NCBI GenBank assembly: GCA_013397075.1
Contig: VWZS01004498.1
Span: 283,891 to 347,890, forward strand
Length of the DNA: 64,000 nucleotides
DNA from: Rhabdornis inornatus
Lineage: Eukaryota; Chordata; Aves; Passeriformes; Rhabdornithidae
Direction: 5' to 3'
Part shown: positions 52,961-64,000 of the stretch, piece by piece
Numbering within the stretch: the stretch's first letter is position 1
How the letters are laid out: every line of letters begins with the position of its first letter
The notes under the pieces: generated by a model
What the model saw: only the letters and a program-made list of their open reading frames with translations
Database searches by the model: none
Told to the model about the DNA's origin: nothing
Position numbers and translations under genes: made by a program

Positions 52961-53399
52961 TAGGAGAGTAAAAGTGATTATTCTTAGGCAGAACATATTA
53001 GATTTCATTAAAAGTTTTAGCTTGCCCCTTCCTTGTTAAAATCTGTGGGGAGTCCTGTTCCTGGAGGGTTTCAAATCAGGATCTGAAGATTTAGAGGAGC
53101 TTTTTCTTTTTTTTTTTCCTCTCCACTAAAGCTACTGCAAGACTAGAAAAGATGGTAGTAAATACTGATGTTATTTGTGGTTGTTTATAAATGTACTTCA
53201 ACTGCATAGCATTAAGTGAAAAAAATGTTGTGTGCTCAACAGTTCAGGGAATGTTTCCTTGTATTTTAAAGATCTTAATGCTCAGTTGCATCAATTACAA
53301 CTTAAAAAATGCATTATTTAAAGCATGATCATAAATTATCTACAACAAAAAATAGGCGACTCTAAAATGTACTACTCCTAGAAGAGCAGAGTTTGACCT

Positions 53400-54000
53400 T
53401 TCAGACCCAAGAGCCTTTTATTAACACCTGCCTGTAAGGAAAACCGTGCCACACGCAGCTTTCGGATTCACGACCACAAAACTGATGAGGAAAGGCTTGA
53501 AGGGTTCAGTTTGTGTCACTTGCTGTTTGCCGTTTCCATTTCACAGATGATTAATCTTTCTGTGAAGAAAGGCCAGAGAAACAAAGCACATTGGGCTCTT
53601 CCTGCAGTTACTCCTTCTGAATGCACACTAGCTTGCTAACTAAAAGGCCTTTAGATTTCCTGCCGAGAGAGATGTTCTGAAAGTGAATGCAGCTGGTTGG
53701 AGGTCACCAGTGCAAGGCTCTTGCCATTGTGTAATGGAGGCTTTGGCAGGTTTCATTTTGGGGGGGGAGGGAGAAGGTGTTGGCGAAAAATTAATGCGGA
53801 ATAAAAAGGGCTTTGGCCGTTTGAATTAATTTCTTGAGGGTGGATCATCAATAATAGGCTCCATTTCTTTTGCTCACAATTTAAAAAAAAAGAAAAGATA
53901 TTTGCTGTGTTTTGTCCCACCCATTCCCTTTTCTTAATGGCATGTTTATATTGTACGTGGTCTCTCCCGCTGGATGCTGAAATGTTGCGTCTTACTGAGT
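53400..54000. promoter_or_regulatory. candidate conserved non-coding element near exon
   Basis: This stretch stands out from the flanking intron by several preserved CpGs (in accgtgcc, cacgcagc, ttcggattcacgacc, tgccgagag, tggcgaaa, atgcgga, ggccgt) together with homeodomain-like cores: GATTAATC at 53549-53556, AAATTAATGCGG near 53789 and GAATTAATTT near 53823. A poly-G run sits at about 53760. It ends about 350 bases before the next exon. The mixture resembles deeply conserved vertebrate non-coding DNA, but no alignment was possible here. Confidence 0.3.
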
Positions 54001-54315
54001 TCGAAAAGCAATCTAAAATGTACTGATTTTTACGTATATTTTATGAGCTCTGCTGATGTTCGTGGTGACAAGAGATAATAGTTGAGTATTGTGTATTTAA
54101 CTTTCTAATTGTGGGATTTGGATGACTTTAATAATCCATATTGCACTTCAGTGACTTTTATGGCAGCAATTTCTCTTTTTCTGGGACAGTAAAAATTTGT
54201 TTCTAAAAGGTATTATCTAATTTTTAGTTCGTGTGTATGTTTTGAATCTTAATGGATACATGCCTTGTTTATGGAAGAGAATAGTCTTGATATCCAGCTG
54301 AGTTTTTGACTTTGG

Positions 54316-54345
54316 TTTTTTTTTTTTTTTTTTGATCTTGCGTAG
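54316..54345 (+). promoter_or_regulatory. OLA1: splice acceptor with 18-T polypyrimidine tract
   Basis: Eighteen T (54316-54333) are followed by gatcttgcgtag. No AG occurs between the tract and the acceptor AG at 54344-54345, so scanning from the branch point would reach this acceptor first. The tract is long enough to be length-variable between individuals. Confidence 0.85.
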
Positions 54346-54426
54346 GATGTAATGTGCAAAATCAAGACATGGGTAATAGATGAAAAGAAAGCTGTCCGCT
54401 TCTATCATGATTGGAATGACAAAGAG
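54346..54426 (+). CDS. OLA1: OLA1 exon: residues 184-210
   Basis: This 81-base exon lies between the acceptor described above and the donor gtaggc (54427), which departs from consensus at positions +4 to +6. It encodes 27 residues, DVMCKIKTWV, IDEKKAVRFY and HDWNDKE, matching human OLA1 with conservative changes only (Val185, Ile189, Thr191, Glu196, Ala199 where human has Ile, Val, Ser, Gln, Pro). The segment connects the coiled-coil insertion back to the ATPase core. Both ends are phase 0 and the length is a multiple of three, so the exon could be skipped without loss of frame. It lies only 259 bases before the next exon. Confidence 0.97.
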
Positions 54427-54685
54427 GTAGGCTATAAATATTACTCCATGAATTGACTTCTAATTTTGCTACCTGTTACTGGTTCTTTTAAAGTTTTTTT
54501 TTTTTAAGATTTCGTATTCATAGTGTACCGAATGTTAAATTTATTAGCTGAATCTATGCTTATCTGTGATTTATGTATTACACTTGAATTCTGTAGCCTT
54601 CTCAGATGTGCCATGAGGAAAATGATCATAAAACTAATTGATGTAAGCTGTTTTTAAAATTCTCCCCCACTATTTTCACTTGCAG
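54427..54685 (+). other. OLA1: short OLA1 intron, 259 bases
   Basis: This is a phase 0 intron with donor gtaggc and acceptor tattttcacttgcag (ending 54685). It contains a T-run in its middle (about 54495-54505). If retained, translation would add nine codons and stop at tga 54454-54456. Confidence 0.95.
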
Positions 54686-54783
54686 ATTGATGTTTTGAAC
54701 AAACATTTGTTTTTTACTTCAAAACCGATGATCTACTTGGTTAATCTCTCTGAAAAAGACTACATTAGAAAGAAAAACAAGTG
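54686..54783 (+). CDS. OLA1: OLA1 exon: ATP-specificity motif NLSE (residues 211-243)
   Basis: This 98-base exon has acceptor tattttcacttgcag and the strong donor gtgagt (54784). It encodes IDVLNKHLFF, TSKPMIYLVN and LSEKDYIRKKNK, and ends with two bases (tg) of the Trp243 codon. NLSE (residues 230-233) occupies the G4 position that is NKxD in GTPases. In human OLA1 the change to NxxE, with Leu231 contacting the adenine, is the accepted reason this family prefers ATP. All key residues are intact here. The following exon, which should complete Trp243 and lead to the G5 motif, is beyond the window. Confidence 0.98.
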
Positions 54784-56465
54784 GTGAGTGTATGCAGGTT
54801 AAATGTCTAAATATATATTTCTGTTTCACATTTTTCAATGGTCAGTAATTCCTTGCACATTTAGATCACCAAAGATATTAATTAAAATAGCTATATGAAC
54901 TAATCTTGCACTTCTGTTACGTGTTATGCTCCCATTGATATACTGCTTGAGTACAATGCTTATGGTGAAACCTTGACTGAAATTGCAGAAAAGAATACAC
55001 TTTCCATCCTTATGTTTTAACATGACTCCATTAACTTTGAAGAAAACAGATTTGATTTAGAAGCACTAATTTAAATAAGCATATGGCTTTATCATGTTCT
55101 ATAATGCTGGTTGTGTGAACAACGTCTTTTTCATTCCATAAGAATAAGTTGAATGCCAGAAGACTAAAGCTATGTAAGTTGGACAGAAGTTTTTCAAACA
55201 AAATTGTGCATTTTAATGTTACTCTTCTGTTTGCAGTTGGGTGCCTGGCTTTCTTGCCACTTCTTGTGTGTTGCTTGTGCTTTACAGGCCTCTTTTGATG
55301 GGCTTTAATGCCATGAACAACTCAGCTTTTAGTCAGGTATTTCTGATACCAATATTGTGACTCGGGTACATGATGGTTACAAAATCAATCTATCAGACAT
55401 TCAGTGAACTGGATGAAGATCCAGTTCTAACATGGTAGACATATGGTGGGAATCCACTGTTGAGAAGTACAGCATTTAGCATGTCACTGGAATCTCTAGA
55501 TGGCATAAATATTGCTCTGTGGAGGAGGGAACAGATTCGGTAGTGAGTATATGATGAAGGAAAATCTATAGCAGTGTGTTTAGTTTAAAAAACCCCAACC
55601 AAACAGCAAATCTTTTCTTACAATTCAGAATTTTAAACACTGTACTTGTGAGATACTTTGAAGATGTATAAATGTATGTTTGTGAACAGATATATGCATG
55701 TAACTCATCCAAACAAATCAAAAGTATCTAAAGCGGAATATCTGAATTCTCCTAAAGTACACTCTCTGTTTCTCCCTGTACTTCATTAAGTACTTAGATG
55801 CACATGGTTTCAATTTTCCATTAAAAATTCTCATTTCCATATGATATCAAAGAGTGAGAAGGCTTTAAACTGAAAAATAAACATTCATAGACTGGAAGCC
55901 AAAACAATAATTAATGTCAGATGGTTAACTCCAATAAATCATTAGAATAAATTCTGTGAAATTACTGCAACGAAAACTGTCCTTTTGATACTCCAAGACA
56001 TTTTGTCTTGGTACTAAAGAACAAAATTTAACGTATTTTAATAGCAAACCCTCTCAGTCCCAAACACAGACTTCACAATAGACTTGACAAGCAATATAAT
56101 AATATCAGCTCTTCATGTTTTGACAAATTTTATATTTTTAAATTAATTTTTTCCTTTAAGTATTTTTTTATATGACAATTTAAATATAAGAAAGGGTTCT
56201 ACCCAAGGAGATATTTAAAATCAGGGTTTTTGTATTTGCTTTGTTATTGTAAGGTGACACTTTTTTCAAAGTGAAAATGCTGTGGTTTCTTAAGGTTTGC
56301 TGTAACAGTACAGATGTGGAAGTTTATGTGGAAACGGATGAGTTGGTTTCCCTGTCCCAAAAAGGATCCTCACACCTGTGTTTGGATGATTACAGGTAGA
56401 GCTCACTGGCTCTAATTGTACAGTAAATACCATTTCCCAGACCCTAATGGTAGCCAGACTGCTTA

Positions 56466-56500
56466 GGCGACGCCAGTCTGTGATTTAGCTGTCGCCAGTC
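56466..56500. repeat. CpG-bearing inverted and direct repeat pair
   Basis: GGCGAC (56466-56471) and GTCGCC (56491-56496) are inverted copies, and CGCCAGTC occurs directly at 56471-56478 and 56493-56500 (22-base period). Three CpGs fall in 35 bases within CpG-poor intron. The symmetry could be a binding-site pair or chance. Confidence 0.6.
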
Positions 56501-58744
56501 ACCCCATGTTTTTTGTGAGACTAGTTGTGATGATGACATAGTTAAACCCAATTGAAAGCAAATCTTTGGATAAATTGCAATTTTTAATTTGTAAAAAATC
56601 AGATGTTTGAGTTGAGGAATCATACAATGAAACAGTTTAACTGTTTCTATTAAAATTAATGATTTAGTTTTTTAAAAGTATACCCAGATCTCATGGATGT
56701 GAGTGTAATTGTAGCTGAAAGATCAAAGCCTGGGTATCTGAGTGATGTTCCAGAAGAGAATTTACCACATAGCCATTTTCAGTACAGTTTCTGCCTCCTG
56801 CTGTTCCTATTTTCCCTCAAGCTAGCCATTGACTACCCCCTGTGCATCCCTGCTCGTAAAAAATGATTGAGGAAGTATTTGTCATGTATTTATGAGTGGG
56901 AAACATTGTGTGATAGGGAAAGGCATCTACTAGAACCAGAAAGATTGCCATTTCCTTTCCTTCAGCTACTCTGCCACAGCTTTAAATCCTCTGTTTATGC
57001 AACATAGCTTTTATATTTTAGAGCAGAATAAATGTTTTCTATGACGGATGCTAACGGTAGGCTTCTGCCATTTATGTGGTGCAAGCAGATGTAAATGATT
57101 AGAATATATTTTACTGTTAGATGCCACTTTGTGATTTTTGTTATTATTTTGAGGGGTAGGTATTCATATTTGAAATACAAGCCACATTTAGTCACTCTTC
57201 TCAAGAAAGTTTATTTCTGAGCTTAATTCATAATATTATTATAACAAAGGTAAGGTTAATGCAGGAAATGCTCAGCCATAAAATGTTTTCATCAGACTTT
57301 TGCAACTGTAGAAGTATTTAGAATAGCAGAGGAAAGGAGAGGCTTTTTGATTTTGGTTGGAGAGGAAAACTAAAATGGTCTTTGTTTTACTGGGTCACTC
57401 TTTCAGAATTAATGAACATTTTAATTGTCAGTTAAAACACACTTATATTTAAATGCCAATGTGTTATTTTTCAATCCAAGGAAAGAAGAAAACACTGTGA
57501 AAGATAGGACTATTGTGTGTTTGAGTAGGTATATTGACCTTTTGAAAGATGTAAAAACTGGAATGGCTCCAAGCAGTTACTTGCTGGTTTTAACAATGTT
57601 GAATTAGTAATTCAGTTGATTTATGATTAAGACCTAGTCCCTGAAGAGAAGCTGACATGGCAGCTGTGTTAGTTGCACTTGTGTTATGATCAGATGACAG
57701 TAATCTTGATGTTTATGAGGGGATCCACTGAAACCATTCTTAATACATACTGCTGTGCTCTAAATGAGTATTTAAACTCTTATTTTAATAATTCCTAAGT
57801 TTTTAAAATCTGTATCTGATACCTTAACCATGGTATATTGTATCTGAGTTTTACCGTGAAAATATTCAAAATAGTAATAATAATAATTATCAGGTAAAAC
57901 TGAATTCTGAGTCCCAAGATGTCACATAAATCCAGGATATCAGATTTATCAACCCTTCATCTAATTTAAGGTTTACATTTTAGTCTTACTAAAGAGCATG
58001 CTTCTAGCAGCTCATAGGATGGATTCCAATTACAAAATATATTGAGCTAATTAATGAGTGAATGTAGTGGACCATGCTTAGTATCACGTTTGGTTTGGTA
58101 TTTTTGACTTACTTGCAGCAAGCACCAGAAATACTGTATATGTTAAAGCATAACTGATCTCTTGATTCAACTTACCGGGTCCAATACAGTGAATTTCATC
58201 CTATGCCTAGACTGTAATTCAAAAAGCCAGTTATGCTGCTAAAGATTTTCTGGTATCTCTAGCATTGTAACTAAATTATCTGAGACTTAATTATGGATTT
58301 CTGAACATTGTTTTCTCTACTATGAGACTTGTTGAATATCCAAATGTATGTTAACATTATTATAAGGGATTGTTTCTCAAAATGTTATGGTAGGCATTCT
58401 GTTAAAAATGTTGATCAGTGTTGATAGGCTAGGGGTCTTAGTATTTTGCTCCTGTGTATTTAGAAAGGTGACATATACGTCATAATAAATAAAACTTTTC
58501 CCATTAATTTTCATAGCATTTTTAGTGTTCTTAAGGTAGAAGAGGTATAATTAGGTCAGATGAAAGTCTGTCTTTTCTGGTATCATGTTTCTGACAGGCC
58601 ACTAACAGATGTCCAGGGAAGATTATCGGCACAGATTAAGCAAACAGAAGTATATGCATCCAGCTTCTTGCAATCTGTTATTGTAGAACTGACTAAGCTA
58701 GATATGATATACTTGTAGTTAATACTTTTTGACTGATTTTTATT

Positions 58745-58976
58745 CTATAAATTTACCCATTCACCTTTTGAACCCAAGTATACTTTTTGGCATCTTAATA
58801 TCCTGGAGCAGGGACTTCCACAGCTTAACTATGTGCTATATGTAGAAGTACTTCCTTATGCTTGTTTTGGATCTGCCACATCATAATTTCATTTGATGCT
58901 CCTTAGATCTTGTATTATGAGGGTGAATAATCCTTTTCTATTCATCTTTTTCATATTGCTTCAGATGTTCTGAATA
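58745..58976 (-). mobile_element. CR1-type LINE, decayed ORF2 C-terminal fragment
   Basis: Translated on the minus strand, one frame reads NTRS then HQMKL (58898-58884), RKYFY (58856-58842) and HIVKLWKSL (58835-58809), all in register. This is the layout of the ORF2 C-terminal tail of CR1-superfamily non-LTR retrotransposons: an RG/H-rich segment with MKL, then R-K-(Y/N)-F-F, then RVVKxWN-LP. In-frame stop codons fall right after HQMKL and after RKYFYI, and another comes near the end, so the element is dead. The 3' untranslated tail and the rest of ORF2 are missing or unrecognisable. The divergence suggests an old insertion shared widely among amniotes. The exact subfamily cannot be named without a repeat library. 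Confidence 0.8.
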
Positions 58977-61900
58977 TTTTTAAAAAAATGGAGGGGGTAG
59001 GGAAATCTGACATGAAGAAAGAAATATCGAGGGTCAAGTAAAAGGAACACTCCATAGTTTTGAGTATGAATTAATCTGTTTCACTCAGTCTTTCACTTTT
59101 TAACTAGTTAGGAAACAAGTTATAAATGGAGTTATTTGTTACCATTTATGGTAATAAATGGAGACTTGGAGTTCTTGGTTGTATTTCTGCAGATATGGAT
59201 GTTCGGGCCATTACATTTTATTCTGATGAATTTATTTGAGAAATTATTTGAAGGAATTTTAAAATCATCAGTTGTAATGCCAAGGTGGTGTTGAGATGTT
59301 TTCTTGAAATAGCTACTTAGTGATTTTAAGGTTGTCTTCTATGATGACAAATTCGGAAAATAGTATTTTTAAAAATATATTACAGTTCTTGTTCCTGCCT
59401 TACAACTGAAATGATTTAAAAGAATATTAGGAGATGATTTATGTTATCTGGGTATAAGTAAAGTTTTGCACACACAAGTTGAAAAGTCAGATATTCAAAG
59501 CTAACAAGATCCAGAAGTTAGGCATCCTGCTACATCTTTACTGCCTGAGAGGGAGTATCTTACAGCTCAGGCTGTTGAAACTAGAGAATTGCATATTTTT
59601 CATAGAGCACTTACCTGGTATGGTAGAGGATAGTGCATGTTGTTTGCTTAATAAACAGTTATTCTTTATTGTTTCTTATACAAATGAATTAATGAATACA
59701 AATTAATTAGTTACCCATCAACAAAATGGCAGTCTGTTTTCTTTCCAGCCCTGTGTCCTGACATTGTCATTGACTTCTTGTAGTCTTCCATTTTACTGAT
59801 TCCAGTGACTTTGTTTAGTTGTTCTGTTTATCCCATATGTTTTGCCACACCGTTTTCCTAGCTGATGTGTTCTCCATGGGTCTTGCCAGATTCACTCTCC
59901 TTTGATATCATCCCATTCTTGCTGGCTTAGTTCCAGTCCAATCCTTTGGTCTGGATGATTTCTTTCACCAGACTTCCTGTTTTCTCTGCTTTCTTTTGCC
60001 TGCCCGTCTGGAGTCCCCTGTCTGTTTGAATGTGAATGTGTATTGTTTGGGTCATAGCAGGTGTTGGGGATATGCCTTTAAGCATGGAAAGATGGGTCCA
60101 TTCTCAGCTTCAGTGTGTAACCTCACCCCAGATGCAAAAGCACCTTCCTGGAGTTTGACTTCACTCCAGTGTTCACCTTTTGTCCAGGTGTGATGGTTTA
60201 TCTCTGATAGCAAGTTTGCTTTGTGCCAAATGTCTTGGTTCCTACGTATTAGGACAGTAAAATTTTTCAAGTAAGTGGTTTCTGTATGTTTTAAAAATGG
60301 GCAATGTTGTATGGTGATGCTTTTTTCAAAAATTCTGGTCCACCTGATTACAGCATGGCACTACTAAATAGCTAAAGTGTAGGTTGCAAAGTCAGGAAAT
60401 CAAACCTCAGTAATTTGCTTAGACTGTGTTGACTCCTGTACTAGTAAAGAGAGGGGTGGTCAGAGTAGAGGGAAACCTGGATTTTGGGAAGGCGTGTCCT
60501 GGGCAGATGAAAGTACCATCACACTATGCTTAGAACTCATCAAAGGCTACAGACTGTAGAGAGCAGGGTGGGCAGGGAAATGAAGGACAGTCTCTCCAGA
60601 GTTCTGAGTGACATGTGACAGCCCAGCATCCCACAGCACCAAAACCAGCCCAGCACAGCAACCAGGAGCCTCCAGGCTTCTCATGCTCTGAGAGCACACA
60701 AGCAACTTCTCAGTTCATTGCTGTGTCTATGATCCCTGTCTTACCAGCTGCATGTCATCCAGACCTCTCTTGGAACACTTTGGCATTGCTTCCCATCTTC
60801 TCTTCCTTTTCTTCTTTGTGCAGATGCTCTTCTCAGTGTTTTTAGTTTTTTGTTTTGGCCATCATCACTGTAGTTTCTGATCTGTTTATACCCAGTTCTG
60901 TGTGTTCAGTTGTAATGTTGAATGAGTGCAGCTATGGGTGTTTGGATATCCTACCAGTTTTATGGTTGGCTTGTGTAGTCTTACGAATTGGTATCTGCTA
61001 ATAATGCTTCTTTTAATCTGCATAGCAGTTGAGGAATCAAGTAATTTGATTTTTATTTAAACTCTTGGACTTTCATAGCTGAAATGTAAAGCAGCACAAA
61101 ATCTAGTACTAACTTGAAACAAGCAAAAACGTAACTGCTTAAAAAGTTTCCAAACCTGTGCAGGGTAAGAAAGGGCTTCTCAATCAGTATTTACTGTCTG
61201 AAAACTTTAAAAGCTTTGTTTCTCCCTGGTCTCCGTTGGAATTGGGACTGTGAATAAATATTTTTGTCTCATTAGTAAACACATGCTGCTTAAGATACAA
61301 AATACTAAGGGAGAGAATAATGTTGCACAAGATTCCAAATCAGTTAATTACACAACTTGGATTAATTCAGTTTATAAATAACATGAGTAGCAGATAGGGA
61401 CCTCCGCAAAAAATGTTATGAGGTGACATTCTCAAAGACAGTGATGTAAATTTTGTTGTTTATTGCAATGTGATGTTTCTGACTCTGGATGCATAATGAG
61501 GTACAAAATCCTTTTTGAACTTAGGTGCCTTGTTCAAAACCAGAGAATGCTTAAACTGCTCAGAAGCAAACCTGAGATGCAGAAGTGTCTTTTTTGAGTA
61601 TAAATTTTGTTACTGTGTAGTGGGTAACTGTTCTTCCTTCTTCCCAGTATGCTCTATAAAGAGCTTCAGTTTTCTGCTGCTTACTTTCCACTGTGGAGAA
61701 ACTTGTGCTTCATTCCTCAGTTTTCTTCACTATTTCCCTAAAAGTGTTGGTGCTGGTGAAATTGCAGACAAAATTTTTTGGGAAACGTTGTCTACTTTAA
61801 AATCAAGTTACCCAACGAAAATATTGATATTGTCTAACAGTTGAATTTTTTTTTTATGTTATCAGTGATTTATCTCCTGAATGATGTCTGCAAAGACACT

Positions 61901-64000
61901 GGGTTTTGTCAGTCCTGTTTTCCAAAGGCCATCCAGATGTGCTCAGTCATTTAAGTGTTCGTTGCGTGTAGCTGTGGTCCCTCACTGAGCAATGCTGTCA
62001 CTGTCCTAGCTGGCTAAGCAATGCTTCTCTCATATTTATGATAGGTTAAAGCATAATTTGAACAACGTATAGTTTAATATATGTTTACTATATTGGTTTT
62101 ACTAACAACTAAATGAGTGGGTATTTTCAGTAGTGTGATACCGTTTTTAATGGTCTTTAAGGGAGATTTTTAGCTTCAGAGTGTCTCAGCTTGCTTTTTA
62201 TGTCCTAAGTTATTAGATTCAGACTAGCTTATATTTAGGAGAATAGGCCTTTCTCTTTCATAGTACTCGAAGACAGTGATGTCCTAAACACTGAAATGGA
62301 AAAAGTGAAGGAGAAACTGTGCTTATTCACTTGTCTTTGTTACAGAATGGAAGAAAGCAGGAAGGTAAGCAGGTTAAGAAACCAGCTTTCATATTGAGGA
62401 CCAGATTCTGTAACTTACAGCATGTTTCAGTCCAGGGTTGTTAGTCCTGAGCATCATCAACACTACCTCATCAATTGGTCCTCAGAAATGTTTGGAGGAG
62501 AATGGGGTGCTAACCACAATATCAGTGCTGTCATCTCGCTGTTGTATCATTATCGCAGATGCAGATTTCAAATCCTATTTTTAGTGGTAAATAGTTCAGC
62601 AGTGAATTTCACTCTTTCTTGTTTTAGTGTAAAGCAGTTTGACTGTGCATGTAAGCCTGTAGATACTCATGCCAGAATCTCTTTCACGTTTGAAGATCCT
62701 GATGAGAAACATCATTAGTAAGTAGAAGAGTAAGGAGAAGTAGAACAGACTTTGTTTCTTTTGAGTTGTTCAGTGTTAGAAGCACAGTCACCTTCACTGC
62801 ACTGACTTTTGGCTATAATAGTGATGAAGGAATGAGAGTAAAGTAAGGTGAAATAGTTTCTTCAATTAAATTTCTTGGGGATTAGGATTATTCTTTGATT
62901 GCAAATGAGTGCCTGAATTTTCTTGGAGACTGAGGTTTGTTCTGCTGCATTTTTCTGTTTATTGTTGACTTACAAAAATACTTTGGGATGCAAATTGCAA
63001 AGGTCCAGTTACACTTCTGTCCTTGTAGTTAAAATGCTATCTCCCAATATGCTCTAGTTTATCAAGTTACCTTTTTCTGCGTGTGAGGGGGATTTTGGCA
63101 GAGAAAGAAGTGTAAGGACTGATCTGCATATGCCATGGTTTCTCTTAGGAGCTTATTAATGTCCCATTAATGAGCAGGTCTTATCCCAGAAAATCGGATT
63201 TGGGGTTTTTTAATAGAGGGAGTTTTTACCCTGTTTTGCTTTACAAATAAACTAAGAGATTTTTGCAAGAGATTGTTATTCTTGTTAACAGTCGTTTATC
63301 CTGAAGTTACTGAACATTAAGTCACTTATATCTTCTTTGTATTAATTTATTAAGCCCTGTGCCTTTCAGAATGAATGAGCATTGTTAGCTTGTCTTTGTC
63401 TACTAGACATTATAGAAGTTGTGCATAGCCCTTAAAGCAAATAAATTTCCCTTTTAAATCAAGGGGAAAATAGATACTCTGAGGTTGTGTCCTGATCTTT
63501 TGGGTCACTGTTCCTGTATCTGACATGGCATTTAAAAACGAGCAGTTGTTTTAATGAGGGTTTATTGAGAGTCAGAAGATGGAGAGGAAGCTGTTCAATG
63601 ACTTCGGAGGTGTGGTCAATGACTTTTGGCTGTGGTCTCACCTGGTGTGATGGGAGTTGCTCCTCCTCTGTGTGAGGATCTGATACCTCCTTGCTGCCTG
63701 TGACTGGTACATTTTGAGAGGAAAACTCATGTTAGGCACATCAACAGTTGTAATAACTGGCAGATGAGCTTTGATTTTAGACATTTTTTGAAGCAAAAGG
63801 TACTTTGGTAATACTGTCTTTTGTTAAGAAATAGCAAGACAATACACTCTTTGCCTTGGTATTTTGGATTGATAACCGCGATCAGTATTGCTCTATTACC
63901 ACCTCTTGAGCAGTGTCCCAGTAGATAAGTGTCTTTCTTCTCATGATGTATTACTCAGTATTGCAGTGTTTGATTTGCAGACAAATACCTGTATATCCAT

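Larger units (their letters stand above)
42352..54345 (+). other. OLA1: OLA1 intron, 11,994 bases, no other gene seen
   Basis: This is a phase 0 intron with donor gtaagt and acceptor gatcttgcgtag behind a run of 18 T. It contains a 25-base duplicated segment (46897-46986), a 19-base imperfect tandem pair (48272-48309), an open frame of 119 codons at 47372-47731 with no recognisable protein, and, in the last 3 kb, three stretches that look like conserved non-coding DNA (51110-51400, 52560-52960, 53400-54000). The rest is featureless AT-rich intron. Confidence 0.9.
1..64000 (+). other. OLA1: OLA1 gene, internal part (five exons and their introns)
   Basis: OLA1 is the eukaryotic member of the YchF subfamily of Obg-related P-loop proteins. 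It is a mostly cytosolic enzyme that hydrolyses ATP in preference to GTP, and has been linked in the literature to translation control, stress responses and centrosome regulation with BRCA1/BARD1. Five exons in this window join in frame (intron phases 2, 2, 1, 0, 0, 2 in order) into about 209 residues of uninterrupted OLA1 sequence, human numbering 34 to 243. All complete introns are GT-AG. Missing at the left are the start codon and the first part of the P-loop; missing at the right are the end of the ATPase domain, the nuclear export signal and the C-terminal TGS domain. I looked for the next exon (the segment following Trp243) between 54784 and 64000 and did not see it. The promoter is outside the window. 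Confidence 0.97.
54784..64000 (+). other. OLA1: OLA1 intron, first 9,217 bases, continues past the window
   Basis: This is a phase 2 intron starting gtgagt. The next OLA1 exon is not present, so the intron is at least 9.2 kb. It holds a CpG-bearing repeat pair (56466-56500), a decayed LINE ORF2 fragment on the minus strand (58745-58976), pyrimidine-rich plus-strand stretches (59750-60260 and 60600-60850), and otherwise AT-rich DNA without recognisable genes. Frames of up to 109 codons (61515-61844) show no known protein. Confidence 0.88.

Noticed and set aside
61515..61844. 109-codon open frame on the plus strand
   Set aside because: Rich in Phe, Ser and Cys as expected from T-rich intron DNA. 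No domain is seen.
1..64000. CRISPR arrays, operons, phage or bacterial systems, and endogenous retrovirus genes
   Set aside because: The window is spliced vertebrate DNA. No spaced repeat arrays, no bacterial-type gene packing, and no retroviral gag, pol or LTR-like signature was seen.

Overview
The window is vertebrate nuclear DNA, AT-rich and made almost entirely of introns. It carries an internal slice of a single plus-strand gene, OLA1 (Obg-like ATPase 1, the eukaryotic YchF-family P-loop ATPase). Five short exons (251-394, 9281-9408, 42176-42351, 54346-54426, 54686-54783; 627 coding bases in all) join in frame through GT-AG introns. They encode residues 34/35 to 242/243 in human numbering, with no insertion or deletion against the human protein as I remember it. 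The first coding exons (start codon and the beginning of the P-loop) lie upstream of base 1. The rest of the ATPase domain and the TGS domain lie beyond base 64000. No other gene is supported: every other long reading frame looks like a chance frame in intronic DNA.

The organism is most likely a bird or another sauropsid. Recognisable interspersed repeats are very sparse. Those I can identify are of the CR1-type LINE kind, there are no Alu/B1/L1-like elements, and the protein matches what I recall of chicken OLA1 at several positions that differ from mammals. The species cannot be named from this sequence. One ambiguous base (n at 17993) shows that the source is an assembly.

Layout: 1-250, end of an upstream intron; 251-394, exon with the P-loop Lys-Ser and switch I; 395-9280, intron; 9281-9408, exon with the G3 motif; 9409-42175, a 32.8 kb intron holding a tRNA-derived relic near 16.3 kb and a possible CR1 tail near 30.1 kb; 42176-42351, exon for the linker/coiled-coil region; 42352-54345, intron whose last 3 kb looks unlike ordinary intron; 54346-54426 and 54686-54783, two exons separated by a 259-base intron, the second carrying the ATP-specificity motif NLSE; 54784-64000, the start of another long intron, with a decayed CR1-type LINE ORF2 fragment on the minus strand at about 58.75-58.98 kb.

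I found no undescribed molecular system. The observations most worth following are several intronic stretches that look like conserved non-coding (possibly enhancer) DNA because they hold clusters of homeodomain-type TAAT cores, short perfect hairpins and unusually many CpGs (notably 36.0-36.7, 52.6-53.0 and 53.4-54.0 kb). The two ancient retroelement relics also merit a look. The non-coding calls are pattern-based inference and need a cross-species alignment to confirm.
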